Assembly (NCBI GenBank): GCA_035470785.1 | Contig: DATIQN010000055.1 | Coordinates: 1 to 63,518, forward strand | Direction of reading: 5' to 3' | DNA from: Croceibacterium_B sp035470785 | GTDB taxonomy: Bacteria > Pseudomonadota > Alphaproteobacteria > Sphingomonadales > Sphingomonadaceae | Length of the DNA stretch: 63,518 bases | Shown: piece by piece, positions 35,035-42,069 of the stretch | How positions within the stretch are numbered: position 1 is the first letter of the stretch | How the letters are laid out: each line of letters opens with the position of its first letter | Notes under the pieces: model-generated | The model's input: only the letters and a program-made list of their open reading frames with translations | Databases searched by the model: none | What the model was told of the DNA's origin: nothing | Program-made: the position numbers and the translations under genes

Positions 35035-36593
35035 GCCTTGCGCTCCCCGTTGTAAGTCGTCGGCCAGATGCCGCTCTTCCCCGGCGCGAGGATGCCATTG
35101 GGGTCGAGGGCGTTCTTGACCTTCTCGTTGAGCTTGCGCAGCGCCCCGCCCCCCCAGTCGTAGCTTTCCGCCACGAGGTCCATGTAGTCGAGGTGGGTGC
35201 GGTATTCGCCGTAGCCTTGCGCCTTGGCGTCGGCGACAAGCTGGCGGAAGAAAGGGTCGATCTTGGCCATCCTGGCGGCGTCGTCCTTGTCGAAGATCAT
35301 CGCGTTGACGTTGATCAGGTGCCGCTCGCCGAAGGCGAAGCTGCCCTGGTAGTCGATGCCGAATTCCTTGTAGCGCGCATAAGTCCGCTGGAACTGCGCC
35401 AGCGCGAGCGAGCCGTCCTGCGGCAGCAGCGGTGAGAAGCCGATGTGCCCGCCGCGCCCGCCGTACCAGTTGATATTCTGCATCGGGAAAGTCATCGGCG
35501 TGCCGGTCCAGCCCGAGTATTCGAGCGGCTGGCCCTTCACCCAGGTGGTCGGCTTGAGCAGCATCGGCTTGATGTCGCTCATCGCCTTTTCGAGGATCTT
35601 GTAGGCCGCCTTGTTAACTTCTTCGCGCCCGTAGAGACGCAAGCTTACCCCCCACCAGCCGATGTTGAACTTCTTGCGGATCGCATCGATCACGCTGTCG
35701 TCGAGCGCGCCGGGCTTGTCGGTCCATTCCTTGCGCGTGGTGAGGACGGCGGCGGCGCGCAGCCAGTTGCCGATGCTGGGAGACTGCCGCAACAGTCCTT
35801 CGCGCCGCAGCGGCCCGATGGTGTCGACCATCGCCTGGAGGTCCTCGGGCTTGTCGAACTCGACGTCCATGCCCATCAGGCTCTCGGGCTCGGGCATCAG
35901 CCACATGTTGGCCTTGGTGACGATGCCGAAATTCGACTGCACGAACATCTGGTCCCATCCAGGGCCATAGCCGAACGGGTAGAGGCCCCACGTGGGCGCC
36001 TTCGAGAACGCGCCCATGCCCGTCCGGACGACCTCGCCGGTCGGCAGCACCACTTCCATCCCGCAGAAGTTCTTCGTGTTCTCGCCGTACGGCGTGTAGC
36101 CGACCCCGCGGTCGAGCGCGTTGCCGATCACCGAGCCCCACGAGTTGCCCGGGGTCGACAGCCAGTAAGGCAGCTTATGCTGCTGGATGTAGTCGTAGAG
36201 GTCGTAGAACCCGACGCCCGGCTCGAGCGTGACCACGCCGTTGGCTGCGTCGAACTCGATCTTCTTCATCCGCGATAAGTCGAGCACCACGCTGCCGGCG
36301 AGCTCGGGCGCGGTGCCGCCGTAGCCGAGGTTCTTGCCGCGGCTGATCGGCCACAGCGGCAGGCGGAACTGGTTGGCGATCTTTACCGCCGCTTGCACCT
36401 CCTCGACCGAGGTTGGGGCAATCGCGCCCGCCGGGTGGTGGCGCGCATCGTCAATCGCGAACTTGTCCTGGTAACTGACGCGGTCGAGATCCTCGAAGAA
36501 CACCTTGTCAGCGCCGAGCGCGACCTCGAAGGCCTTTAGCGCCTGGCTCATCTTGGCGGCGGTGAAGCCGGGAGGGAGGAGGATGTCTGCCAT
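35031..36593 (-). CDS. VAO-type covalent-flavin phenol oxidase/hydroxylase (vanillyl-alcohol oxidase or eugenol hydroxylase-like)
   Basis: 520-residue PCMH flavoprotein that oxidises the benzylic position of a para-substituted phenol. The FAD-binding part has LWPISRGKNLGYGG, and the cap has LDRGVGYTPYGEN with the Asp equivalent to VAO Asp170. The C-terminal YGEYRTHLDYMDLV and PNGILAPGKSGIWP match VAO; the Tyr-Arg pair corresponds to VAO Tyr503-Arg504. Exactly 82 residues before that Arg is the His of GGHIGFSP, the spacing from VAO His422, so FAD is probably His-linked and not Tyr-linked as in 4-cresol dehydrogenase. The neighbouring cytochrome suggests a dehydrogenase using water, like eugenol hydroxylase. 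AGAGACC precedes the ATG. Confidence 0.86.
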   Translation of the reverse strand: MADILLPPGFTAAKMSQALKAFEVALGADKVFFEDLDRVSYQDKFAIDDARHHPAGAIAPTSVEEVQAAVKIANQFRLPLWPISRGKNLGYGGTAPELAGSVVLDLSRMKKIEFDAANGVVTLEPGVGFYDLYDYIQQHKLPYWLSTPGNSWGSVIGNALDRGVGYTPYGENTKNFCGMEVVLPTGEVVRTGMGAFSKAPTWGLYPFGYGPGWDQMFVQSNFGIVTKANMWLMPEPESLMGMDVEFDKPEDLQAMVDTIGPLRREGLLRQSPSIGNWLRAAAVLTTRKEWTDKPGALDDSVIDAIRKKFNIGWWGVSLRLYGREEVNKAAYKILEKAMSDIKPMLLKPTTWVKGQPLEYSGWTGTPMTFPMQNINWYGGRGGHIGFSPLLPQDGSLALAQFQRTYARYKEFGIDYQGSFAFGERHLINVNAMIFDKDDAARMAKIDPFFRQLVADAKAQGYGEYRTHLDYMDLVAESYDWGGGALRKLNEKVKNALDPNGILAPGKSGIWPTTYNGERKA

Positions 36594-36603
36594 TTAGGTC
36601 TCT

Positions 36604-37371
36604 TTACTGGCCCGAGGCCCACTTGGTGCGCGCGGGCGGGCGGGCGCCGGCGTCGAGGCGGACGACCTCGCCGTTGATCAGCGGGGTGCGGATGAGGAAT
36701 TCGGCCACGGCGGCGTATTCGTCAGCGGTGCCTGCGCGCTTGGGAAATTCGTTGCCGCCGATCAGCTCGTCGACGAAGTCGGGCGGCAGCATCGCCACCA
36801 TCGGGGTGTCCATGAAACCCGGCGCAACCGCGTTCACGCGGATGCCGTGGCGGGAAAGGTCACGCGCCCACACCAGCGTCAGCGCCGCCAGCGCCGCCTT
36901 AGCCGCGGTGTAGGCTCCCATGCCCTCCTGGCCTTCGAAGCTGGCGATCGAGCAGGTGTTGACGATTACCCCGCGCTCCTCGTCGGAGCCGGACGGCTTG
37001 TTGCCAATCATCCCGTGCGAGACGTGCGCGGCGACTTGCGTCGCGCCGATCAGGTTGACCGCGATGATCTGGCGGAACTGGTTCATGTCGCACGGCCCCT
37101 CGGGCGTGGCGACCGCGCCGAGTCCGCCGATGCCGGCGTTGTTGAGCAGCATGTGGATTTCGCCATAGCGATCGGCGACTTGCGCGACCGCGGCCTTGAC
37201 CGAGCCTTCGTCGCTAACGTCGCACTCGATGAAATCGGCGCCCATCGGGGGCTTGCCGCTGCGGTCGAGCGAGACCACCGTCGCGCCCGCGCCGAGCAGG
37301 CGCCGCACGCCGCCTTCGCCAAGGCCCGAATTGCCGCCGGTGACGACGGCCAATTTGCCGCTGGGGTCCAT
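36604..37371 (-). CDS. Short-chain dehydrogenase/reductase
   Basis: 255-residue classical SDR. The cofactor loop is VTGGNSGLGEGGVRRL, the structural word LLNNAGIGGLG, and the catalytic Ser and Y-x3-K lie in SIASFEGQEGMGAYTAAKAA. It resembles the HSD10 / 3-hydroxyacyl-CoA group. It could act on a hydroxy or keto side chain of an aromatic. GGGAGAGG precedes the ATG; a longer frame starts 23 codons upstream inside the operator region. First gene of the operator-B minus operon (SDR, VAO-type flavoprotein, cytochrome, Tat protein, methyltransferase). Confidence 0.85.
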   Translation of the reverse strand: MDPSGKLAVVTGGNSGLGEGGVRRLLGAGATVVSLDRSGKPPMGADFIECDVSDEGSVKAAVAQVADRYGEIHMLLNNAGIGGLGAVATPEGPCDMNQFRQIIAVNLIGATQVAAHVSHGMIGNKPSGSDEERGVIVNTCSIASFEGQEGMGAYTAAKAALAALTLVWARDLSRHGIRVNAVAPGFMDTPMVAMLPPDFVDELIGGNEFPKRAGTADEYAAVAEFLIRTPLINGEVVRLDAGARPPARTKWASGQ

Positions 37372-37400
37372 GTCCTCTCCCGTCGCAGATGCCGCGACTT

Positions 37401-37412
37401 TAACGCTCGTTA
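37401..37412. promoter_or_regulatory. Operator B: TAAC-GCTC-GTTA
   Basis: Same core as operator A. It lies between the divergent SDR (29 bases away) and the DUF8021-like gene (36 bases away). Left flank TGCCGCGACTT resembles the flank of operator C (TTGCCTCGACT). The flanks do not extend the palindrome. Confidence 0.7.
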
Positions 37413-37448
37413 CTTTTCCGCTAGCACCGCGACAAGTCAAGGAGGGGA

Positions 37449-38315
37449 GTGAGTTTGCCTACCCGCGAGGACCTTTACACGGCGCTCGACCGCTATTGCG
37501 ACGCGCTGCTCGCGCGCGATCACACGCGCCTGGCGTGGGCGCCCGATGCGCTCACGACCGAGAATAACGTCGCGCTCGCGCCGGGCGACGGGCTGTGGGG
37601 CACGATCACCGGGCGCGGCGCCTATGACCTGCGCTTCGCCGATGTTTGGAACAGCCAGGTCGCGCTGTTCACCACCGTCGAGGAAACGAACGCCAGTTCG
37701 GCCGCGTGCATCCGCATCGGCCTGCGCGGGAAAGCGATCACCGAAGTCGAGACGATCGTCGTGCGCCAGGCCGACGAGGCGCTGGTGTTCCCCGACCCCA
37801 AATTCGAGCGCAAGCCGGTGATGGAGCAGGAGGTGCAGCCGGCGCAACGCAGCGGCCGCGACACAATGATCGCACTCGCCGACGGTTACTTCTCCACGCT
37901 GGAAAAGAACGACGGCACCATCCGCACCAAGTTCCACCCGGGCTGCAACCGGATCGAAAACGGCGTGCAGACCACCAACAACCCCGATTTCTTCGTCCCC
38001 GTCGCACACCTCTCGTGCGACGAGCAGTTCCGCCAGGGCAACTACCGCTACGACGATCGCCTGCGCGGCCGTCGTTTCCCGCTGGTCGACGAGGAGCGCG
38101 GCATCGTTCTCGCGCACGGCTTCATCGACCACTGCGGCAAGTTGGGCGAATACAAGTTGACCGACGGCACCCGGGTCACCAGCCCGATACGCCGGCCGCA
38201 CACCTTCTACCTGTCCGAGGCCTTCAAGATCCGCCAAGGTGCGATCGAGCAGATCGAGGCGAACTTCATCACCGTCCCTTATCACATGCCTTCCCCATGG
38301 GACTTGCGCGCATGA
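37449..38315 (+). CDS. DUF8021-like protein (cytoplasmic member)
   Basis: 288 residues, no signal peptide. The first part is NTF2-like in style (LYTALDRYCDALLARD), and the middle carries the family word GCNRIENGVQTTNNPDF; C-terminal GIVLAHGFIDHCGKLGEY then SPIRRPHTFYLSEAF. Two exported paralogues in the window have CERHENG at the same place. The start could be this GTG or a TTG at 37455, which is better spaced from GGAGG. The function is unknown. It overlaps the MFS gene (ATGA) and is under operator B. Confidence 0.72.
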   Translation: MSLPTREDLYTALDRYCDALLARDHTRLAWAPDALTTENNVALAPGDGLWGTITGRGAYDLRFADVWNSQVALFTTVEETNASSAACIRIGLRGKAITEVETIVVRQADEALVFPDPKFERKPVMEQEVQPAQRSGRDTMIALADGYFSTLEKNDGTIRTKFHPGCNRIENGVQTTNNPDFFVPVAHLSCDEQFRQGNYRYDDRLRGRRFPLVDEERGIVLAHGFIDHCGKLGEYKLTDGTRVTSPIRRPHTFYLSEAFKIRQGAIEQIEANFITVPYHMPSPWDLRA

Positions 38316-39529
38316 CCGGCGCGCGCCGGATCATCGCGCTGGTGCTGCTCGGCTGCGTGTTCGTGATGGAGGGCTACGACCTCAACGCGATGGCGCTCGC
38401 GGTGCCGCGTCTCAAGGACGCGCTGGGGCTCGAGCCCGCGGCGTTCGGTTGGGTGTTCTCGGCGCTGCTGGTCGGCATCGGTGTCGGCGGGGCTACGCTG
38501 GCACCGCTCGGCGACCGGTTCGGCCGCAAGCCGCTTATCGTGTTCGGGTGTCTGGGCGTTGCCGTCTCGACGCTGGCCACTTCGCTCGCGGCGAGCATCC
38601 CGGCGTTCCTTGCCTGGCGCTTGCTGACCGGCTTCGCGCTCGGCGCGTGCCTGCCCAACGTCTCGGCGCTTTCGGCCGAGCTTGCGCCGGAGCGGCTGCG
38701 CGCGACGCTGATGTCGGTCGTTTCGGCCGGCATCCCGCTCGGACTGGCGCTCGCTGGGCTATTGACGCCCACGGTGGTCGCGGCGAGCGGTTGGCAGGGC
38801 CTGTTCGTCGTGCCGGGCGTGTTCGCCGCGCTGCTAGCGCTGGCGCTCGGGGTCGTGCTCGCGGCAGGAGCGCCGGAAGCCTTGCCGGGCGCAGTCTTGC
38901 GCACGAAGGCGCCGCAATTCGAGCTTTTCCGAGCGCCGTGGGCGCTGCCCTTCGGGGTGTTCGCCTTGGTGCTATCGCTCAACGCGATGAACCTCTATTT
39001 CCTCAATTCGTGGATCCCGACGATCCTGCCGCGCGCGGGCTTCTCGCTCGATGCCGCAGCGCGCATCGCCGGAGTGGTCCAGCTCGCCGGGCTCGCGATT
39101 GGCATTCTCGTCAGCGTGCTGATCGATCGCTGGCGGCCGGGCCCGACGCTGGTCGGCGCGTTCGTACTGATGGCGCTGTGCTTCCTCGCCGTGGGCGCCA
39201 CAGCGCCCAACGCGAGCCGCTGGACCCTGCTGCTGATGGTCGGAGTCGGCGGCGCCTCGGCGGGCGGCATGGCGCTGCCCGCGCTGTGCGCCTACCTGTT
39301 CCCGCCTCGGTTGCTGTCGTCGGCCGTCGGCATGGGCGTGCTCGTCGCCCGCATCGGTGCGATCCTCGGGCCGCCCCTCGGGCAGCTCATGCTCAGCGCC
39401 AACGTCACCTCGCGCCTGTTCCTCGCCGCCGCCGCCGGTCCCGCCGCGCTGTGCGCGCTGGTCTGCCTGGCGGTGCCGATGGCGCTGGCGGTGCGCAAGC
39501 GGTTCGACGCGGCCCCAGCTACGGCTTGA
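38312..39529 (+). CDS. MFS transporter, aromatic-acid/H+ symporter type
   Basis: 405 residues with 12 membrane helices. The opening MEGYDLNAMALAVPRL is the AAHS-family D-x-x-D-like signature in helix 1, and the cytoplasmic loop motif DRFGRKPLIV is present between helices 2 and 3. This family includes PcaK- and vanillate-type importers. It starts on the DUF8021 stop (ATGA), so uptake and the DUF8021 protein are one unit. It is convergent with the NTF2-like gene at 39519, overlapping by 11 bases. Confidence 0.86.
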   Translation: MTGARRIIALVLLGCVFVMEGYDLNAMALAVPRLKDALGLEPAAFGWVFSALLVGIGVGGATLAPLGDRFGRKPLIVFGCLGVAVSTLATSLAASIPAFLAWRLLTGFALGACLPNVSALSAELAPERLRATLMSVVSAGIPLGLALAGLLTPTVVAASGWQGLFVVPGVFAALLALALGVVLAAGAPEALPGAVLRTKAPQFELFRAPWALPFGVFALVLSLNAMNLYFLNSWIPTILPRAGFSLDAAARIAGVVQLAGLAIGILVSVLIDRWRPGPTLVGAFVLMALCFLAVGATAPNASRWTLLLMVGVGGASAGGMALPALCAYLFPPRLLSSAVGMGVLVARIGAILGPPLGQLMLSANVTSRLFLAAAAGPAALCALVCLAVPMALAVRKRFDAAPATA

Positions 39530-39950
39530 AGTCGAGCCCGCCGACGCGTTCGGTAAAGCGCCAGCCGTCCTCGGTCAGGGCAAGCCGATCAGTGAACGTG
39601 CCTATGATCGGCGAATCCGCGCTCATCATCGGCAGTTCCCCCTCAGGCGCCGGATCGCCCTGGTAGAGCACGATTACGCTGAACGCGCGCGCGGTGGCCG
39701 GTCCTTCGACGTCCACCACGGTATTGGCGATGACGTGCCGTTGCGCCCTTGGCGGGCGGGCGAGGAAGCTCGCGAGGATTGCCTCGCGGCCCACGATGAA
39801 CTCGCCCGGCTTGCTCGGGCGGGCAAAGCGCGCATCCTCCGTGTAGAGGTCCGCGACGGCGTGCCAGTCCTGCGCGTCGTTGAGGTTGACGTAGCGCTTG
39901 ATCAGCCGCTCGACGTCGATCTCGACTGCCCGGCGGTCGTCGCTGTTCAT
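39519..39950 (-). CDS. NTF2/SnoaL-like protein co-transcribed with MarR
   Basis: 143 residues: VERLIKRYVNLNDAQDWHAV, then DLYTEDARFARPSKPGE, FIVGREAILASFL and a closing sheet GTFTDRLALTEDGWRFTER. Typical SnoaL-like_4-style protein, cytoplasmic. It begins one base after the MarR stop, so it is translated from the MarR message. Coupling to the regulator suggests it works on the inducer or an early intermediate. Reaction unknown. Confidence 0.78.
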   Translation of the reverse strand: MNSDDRRAVEIDVERLIKRYVNLNDAQDWHAVADLYTEDARFARPSKPGEFIVGREAILASFLARPPRAQRHVIANTVVDVEGPATARAFSVIVLYQGDPAPEGELPMMSADSPIIGTFTDRLALTEDGWRFTERVGGLDFKP

Positions 39951-39951
39951 C

Positions 39952-40479
39952 TCAGCCCTCCGCGGGCTTGGTACGCTCGAGGAACAGCGAGCGGCCCTTC
40001 TCGTCGGTCGCTTCGAGACGGGCGATCAAATTGCACACCAGCTCATCCAGCTTGGCGAGGTCACCGTCGGCCATGTCGGACAAGAGGTAGTCGGCCACGG
40101 CGTGGGTCTGCGGGCGCATCAATTCGTACAGGCGGCGTCCCTCGGGAGTCAGCTTGAGCACCTTGCGGCGGCGGTTGTGCGGGTCGGGCTCGACGGTGAT
40201 TCGTCCGTGACGCTGCAATGTCGACACCGCGCGGCTGACGCTCATGGCATTGACGCCTGTATGCTCGGCCAGTTCGTGGCTGGCGCTTGCTCCCAGCCGA
40301 CCGATCGCCATGAGCAGGCGGAACTCGTTGAGACTGATGTTGTGCCGGTGCGATAGGTAGATCGAGAACGGCGCCATCAGCCGATTGTTGAGCTTGAGGA
40401 GCCGATGCAGCGTGCCCACTCGCCCCTCCGGCTCGCTGACGCCCAGGTGGCGATCGTCAATCGTTTCGTGTCGTCCCAA
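39952..40479 (-). CDS. MarR-family transcriptional regulator, proposed local regulator
   Basis: 175 residues. The winged helix lies at about 50-130: ISLNEFRLLMAIGRLGAS, then HELAEHTGVNAMSVSRAVST, the wing with DPHNRRRKVLKLTPEG. Dimerisation helices flank it. Members are usually repressors released by phenolic ligands. Operator C sits in the 99-base divergent region between this gene and a lignostilbene dioxygenase gene; the same operator is repeated at three other divergent promoters nearby. It is the only MarR gene in the window, which makes it the first candidate for binding TAAC-N4-GTTA. Confidence 0.85.
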   Translation of the reverse strand: MGRHETIDDRHLGVSEPEGRVGTLHRLLKLNNRLMAPFSIYLSHRHNISLNEFRLLMAIGRLGASASHELAEHTGVNAMSVSRAVSTLQRHGRITVEPDPHNRRRKVLKLTPEGRRLYELMRPQTHAVADYLLSDMADGDLAKLDELVCNLIARLEATDEKGRSLFLERTKPAEG

Positions 40480-40532
40480 GTCTCGTTCCCCCCGAGATTG
40501 CGCCTGGCCAAAGCACGGCCTTGCCTCGACTG

Positions 40533-40544
40533 TAACATCCGTTA
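40533..40544. promoter_or_regulatory. Operator C: TAAC-ATCC-GTTA
   Basis: Core palindrome in the divergent MarR / dioxygenase region, 54 bases from the MarR start and 35 from the dioxygenase start. The outer flanks (TTGCCTCGACTG on the left, and on the right the complement TTGGCTTCGAACCG) resemble each other and the arms of operator A. Confidence 0.75.
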
Positions 40545-40578
40545 CGGTTCGAAGCCAAGAATCAATGGGAGACTAGCG

Positions 40579-42069
40579 ATGGGCGCTTTTCCGCAAACCA
40601 TCCATTTCATCGGCAGCAACACCCCGCGCCGGACGGAGATTTCCAAGCGCAACCTCGAGGTAGAGGGCGAAATCCCCGCCGAGGTCGACGGGGCGTTCTT
40701 CCGTGCTGTGCCCGACAATGCCCACGCGCCGATGTTCGAGGACGACATCGCGCTCAACGCCGACGGCATGATCGCGCGCTTCAACATCGAGAACGGCGCG
40801 GCCGATTTCGACATCAAGTACGTCGAGACCGAGCGCTACAAAGCCGAGAAGAAGGCCCGCCGGGCACTGTTCGGGCGCTATCGCAACCCGTTCACCGACG
40901 ACCCCAGCGTAAAGGGCGTCGACCGCACGGTCTCGAACACCACCCCGGTGTGGCACGGCGGGCGGCTGTTCATGACCAAGGAGGACGGGCGCGGCTACGA
41001 GATCAATCCGCACACGCTCGCGACGGCGGGCAAGTGGGACTATTACGGCGCGCTCAAGAGCGAGACCTTCACCGCGCACCCGCGGATCGATCCGGGCACC
41101 GGCGAGATGTTCTTCTTCGGTTACGAAGCGGGCGGGCTGTGCAGCCTCGACGTCGCCTACGGCATCGCCGACAAGGACGGCAACCTGACCCGCGAGCAGT
41201 GGTTCAAGCAGCCCTATTGCTCGACGATCCACGACTTCGTGATCACCGAGCGATACGCGATCTTCCCGATCTTCCCGACGCTCGCCGATCTCGACCGGTT
41301 GAAGGCCGGCGGCGCGCACTGGGCGCATCACCAGGACCTGCCGAGCTGGGTCGGCATCATGCCGCGCTACGGCGACGTGTCGGAGATGAAGTGGATCCAG
41401 GGCCCGATCGGCGTCTCAGTGTTCCACGAGGTCAACGCCTACGACGACGGCGACTTCGTGCACATCGACATGTGCCTGACCGAGACCAACGCCTTTTCGT
41501 TCATGCGCGAGGCCGGCGGCATCCATAAGCCGCAGCAGGAAATCCAGGGCGCGCTCACGCGCTGGACGATCGACATGAGCAAGGCCGAACCGACGATCCA
41601 GGAACGGCCGCTCGGCCCGCCCGGCGACTTGCCGCGTCTTGCCGATGCCGACCAGGGGCGGCCGTACAGCCACGCCTGGTACCTCAGCATGAACCCGCAA
41701 GGGGGCCCACCGATGCCCGGCGGCCCGGTCGGCGCGAACTTCAACGCGCTGCTGCGCATCGAGGTCGGCAACGGCCGCGTCGAGTTGATGGGCGTGCCTC
41801 CGGGCGCCGCGATCAGCGAACCGGCGCACGTACCGTCGAGCGAGCCGGGCCACGAGGGCTGGTTGCTCATGGTCGTCGACCTGCCGAACAACCCGAACCC
41901 GGCGCAGCAAGTCCCCGGCGACTACTCGTCCGAGCTCTGGGTTGTGAACGCCGGCGAGATCGCCAGCGGCCCGGTCGCCAAGGTCAAGACCGGCCTCGCG
42001 CTGCGCAGCCAGGTCCACGGCACCTGGGTCAGCCGCGCGAAGCTCGAGGCGAGCAAGCTCCAGGCTTAA
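40579..42069 (+). CDS. Lignostilbene alpha,beta-dioxygenase-like carotenoid oxygenase
   Basis: 496-residue Fe(II) dioxygenase predicted to split a hydroxylated stilbene into two benzaldehydes. The iron ligands are H167 (TAHPRIDP), H218 (STIHDF), H283 (VFHEVNAY) and H480 (QVHGTW), close to the positions I recall for LsdA. The two phenol-binding residues of lignostilbene dioxygenases are present at the same numbers: Y101 (GRYRNPF) and K134 (FMTKEDG). GGGAGACT precedes the ATG; a longer frame from 40405 would run through the operator. Divergent from MarR. Its vanillin-type products would suit the aldehyde dehydrogenases and the LigM-like demethylase in the window. Confidence 0.88.
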   Translation: MGAFPQTIHFIGSNTPRRTEISKRNLEVEGEIPAEVDGAFFRAVPDNAHAPMFEDDIALNADGMIARFNIENGAADFDIKYVETERYKAEKKARRALFGRYRNPFTDDPSVKGVDRTVSNTTPVWHGGRLFMTKEDGRGYEINPHTLATAGKWDYYGALKSETFTAHPRIDPGTGEMFFFGYEAGGLCSLDVAYGIADKDGNLTREQWFKQPYCSTIHDFVITERYAIFPIFPTLADLDRLKAGGAHWAHHQDLPSWVGIMPRYGDVSEMKWIQGPIGVSVFHEVNAYDDGDFVHIDMCLTETNAFSFMREAGGIHKPQQEIQGALTRWTIDMSKAEPTIQERPLGPPGDLPRLADADQGRPYSHAWYLSMNPQGGPPMPGGPVGANFNALLRIEVGNGRVELMGVPPGAAISEPAHVPSSEPGHEGWLLMVVDLPNNPNPAQQVPGDYSSELWVVNAGEIASGPVAKVKTGLALRSQVHGTWVSRAKLEASKLQA

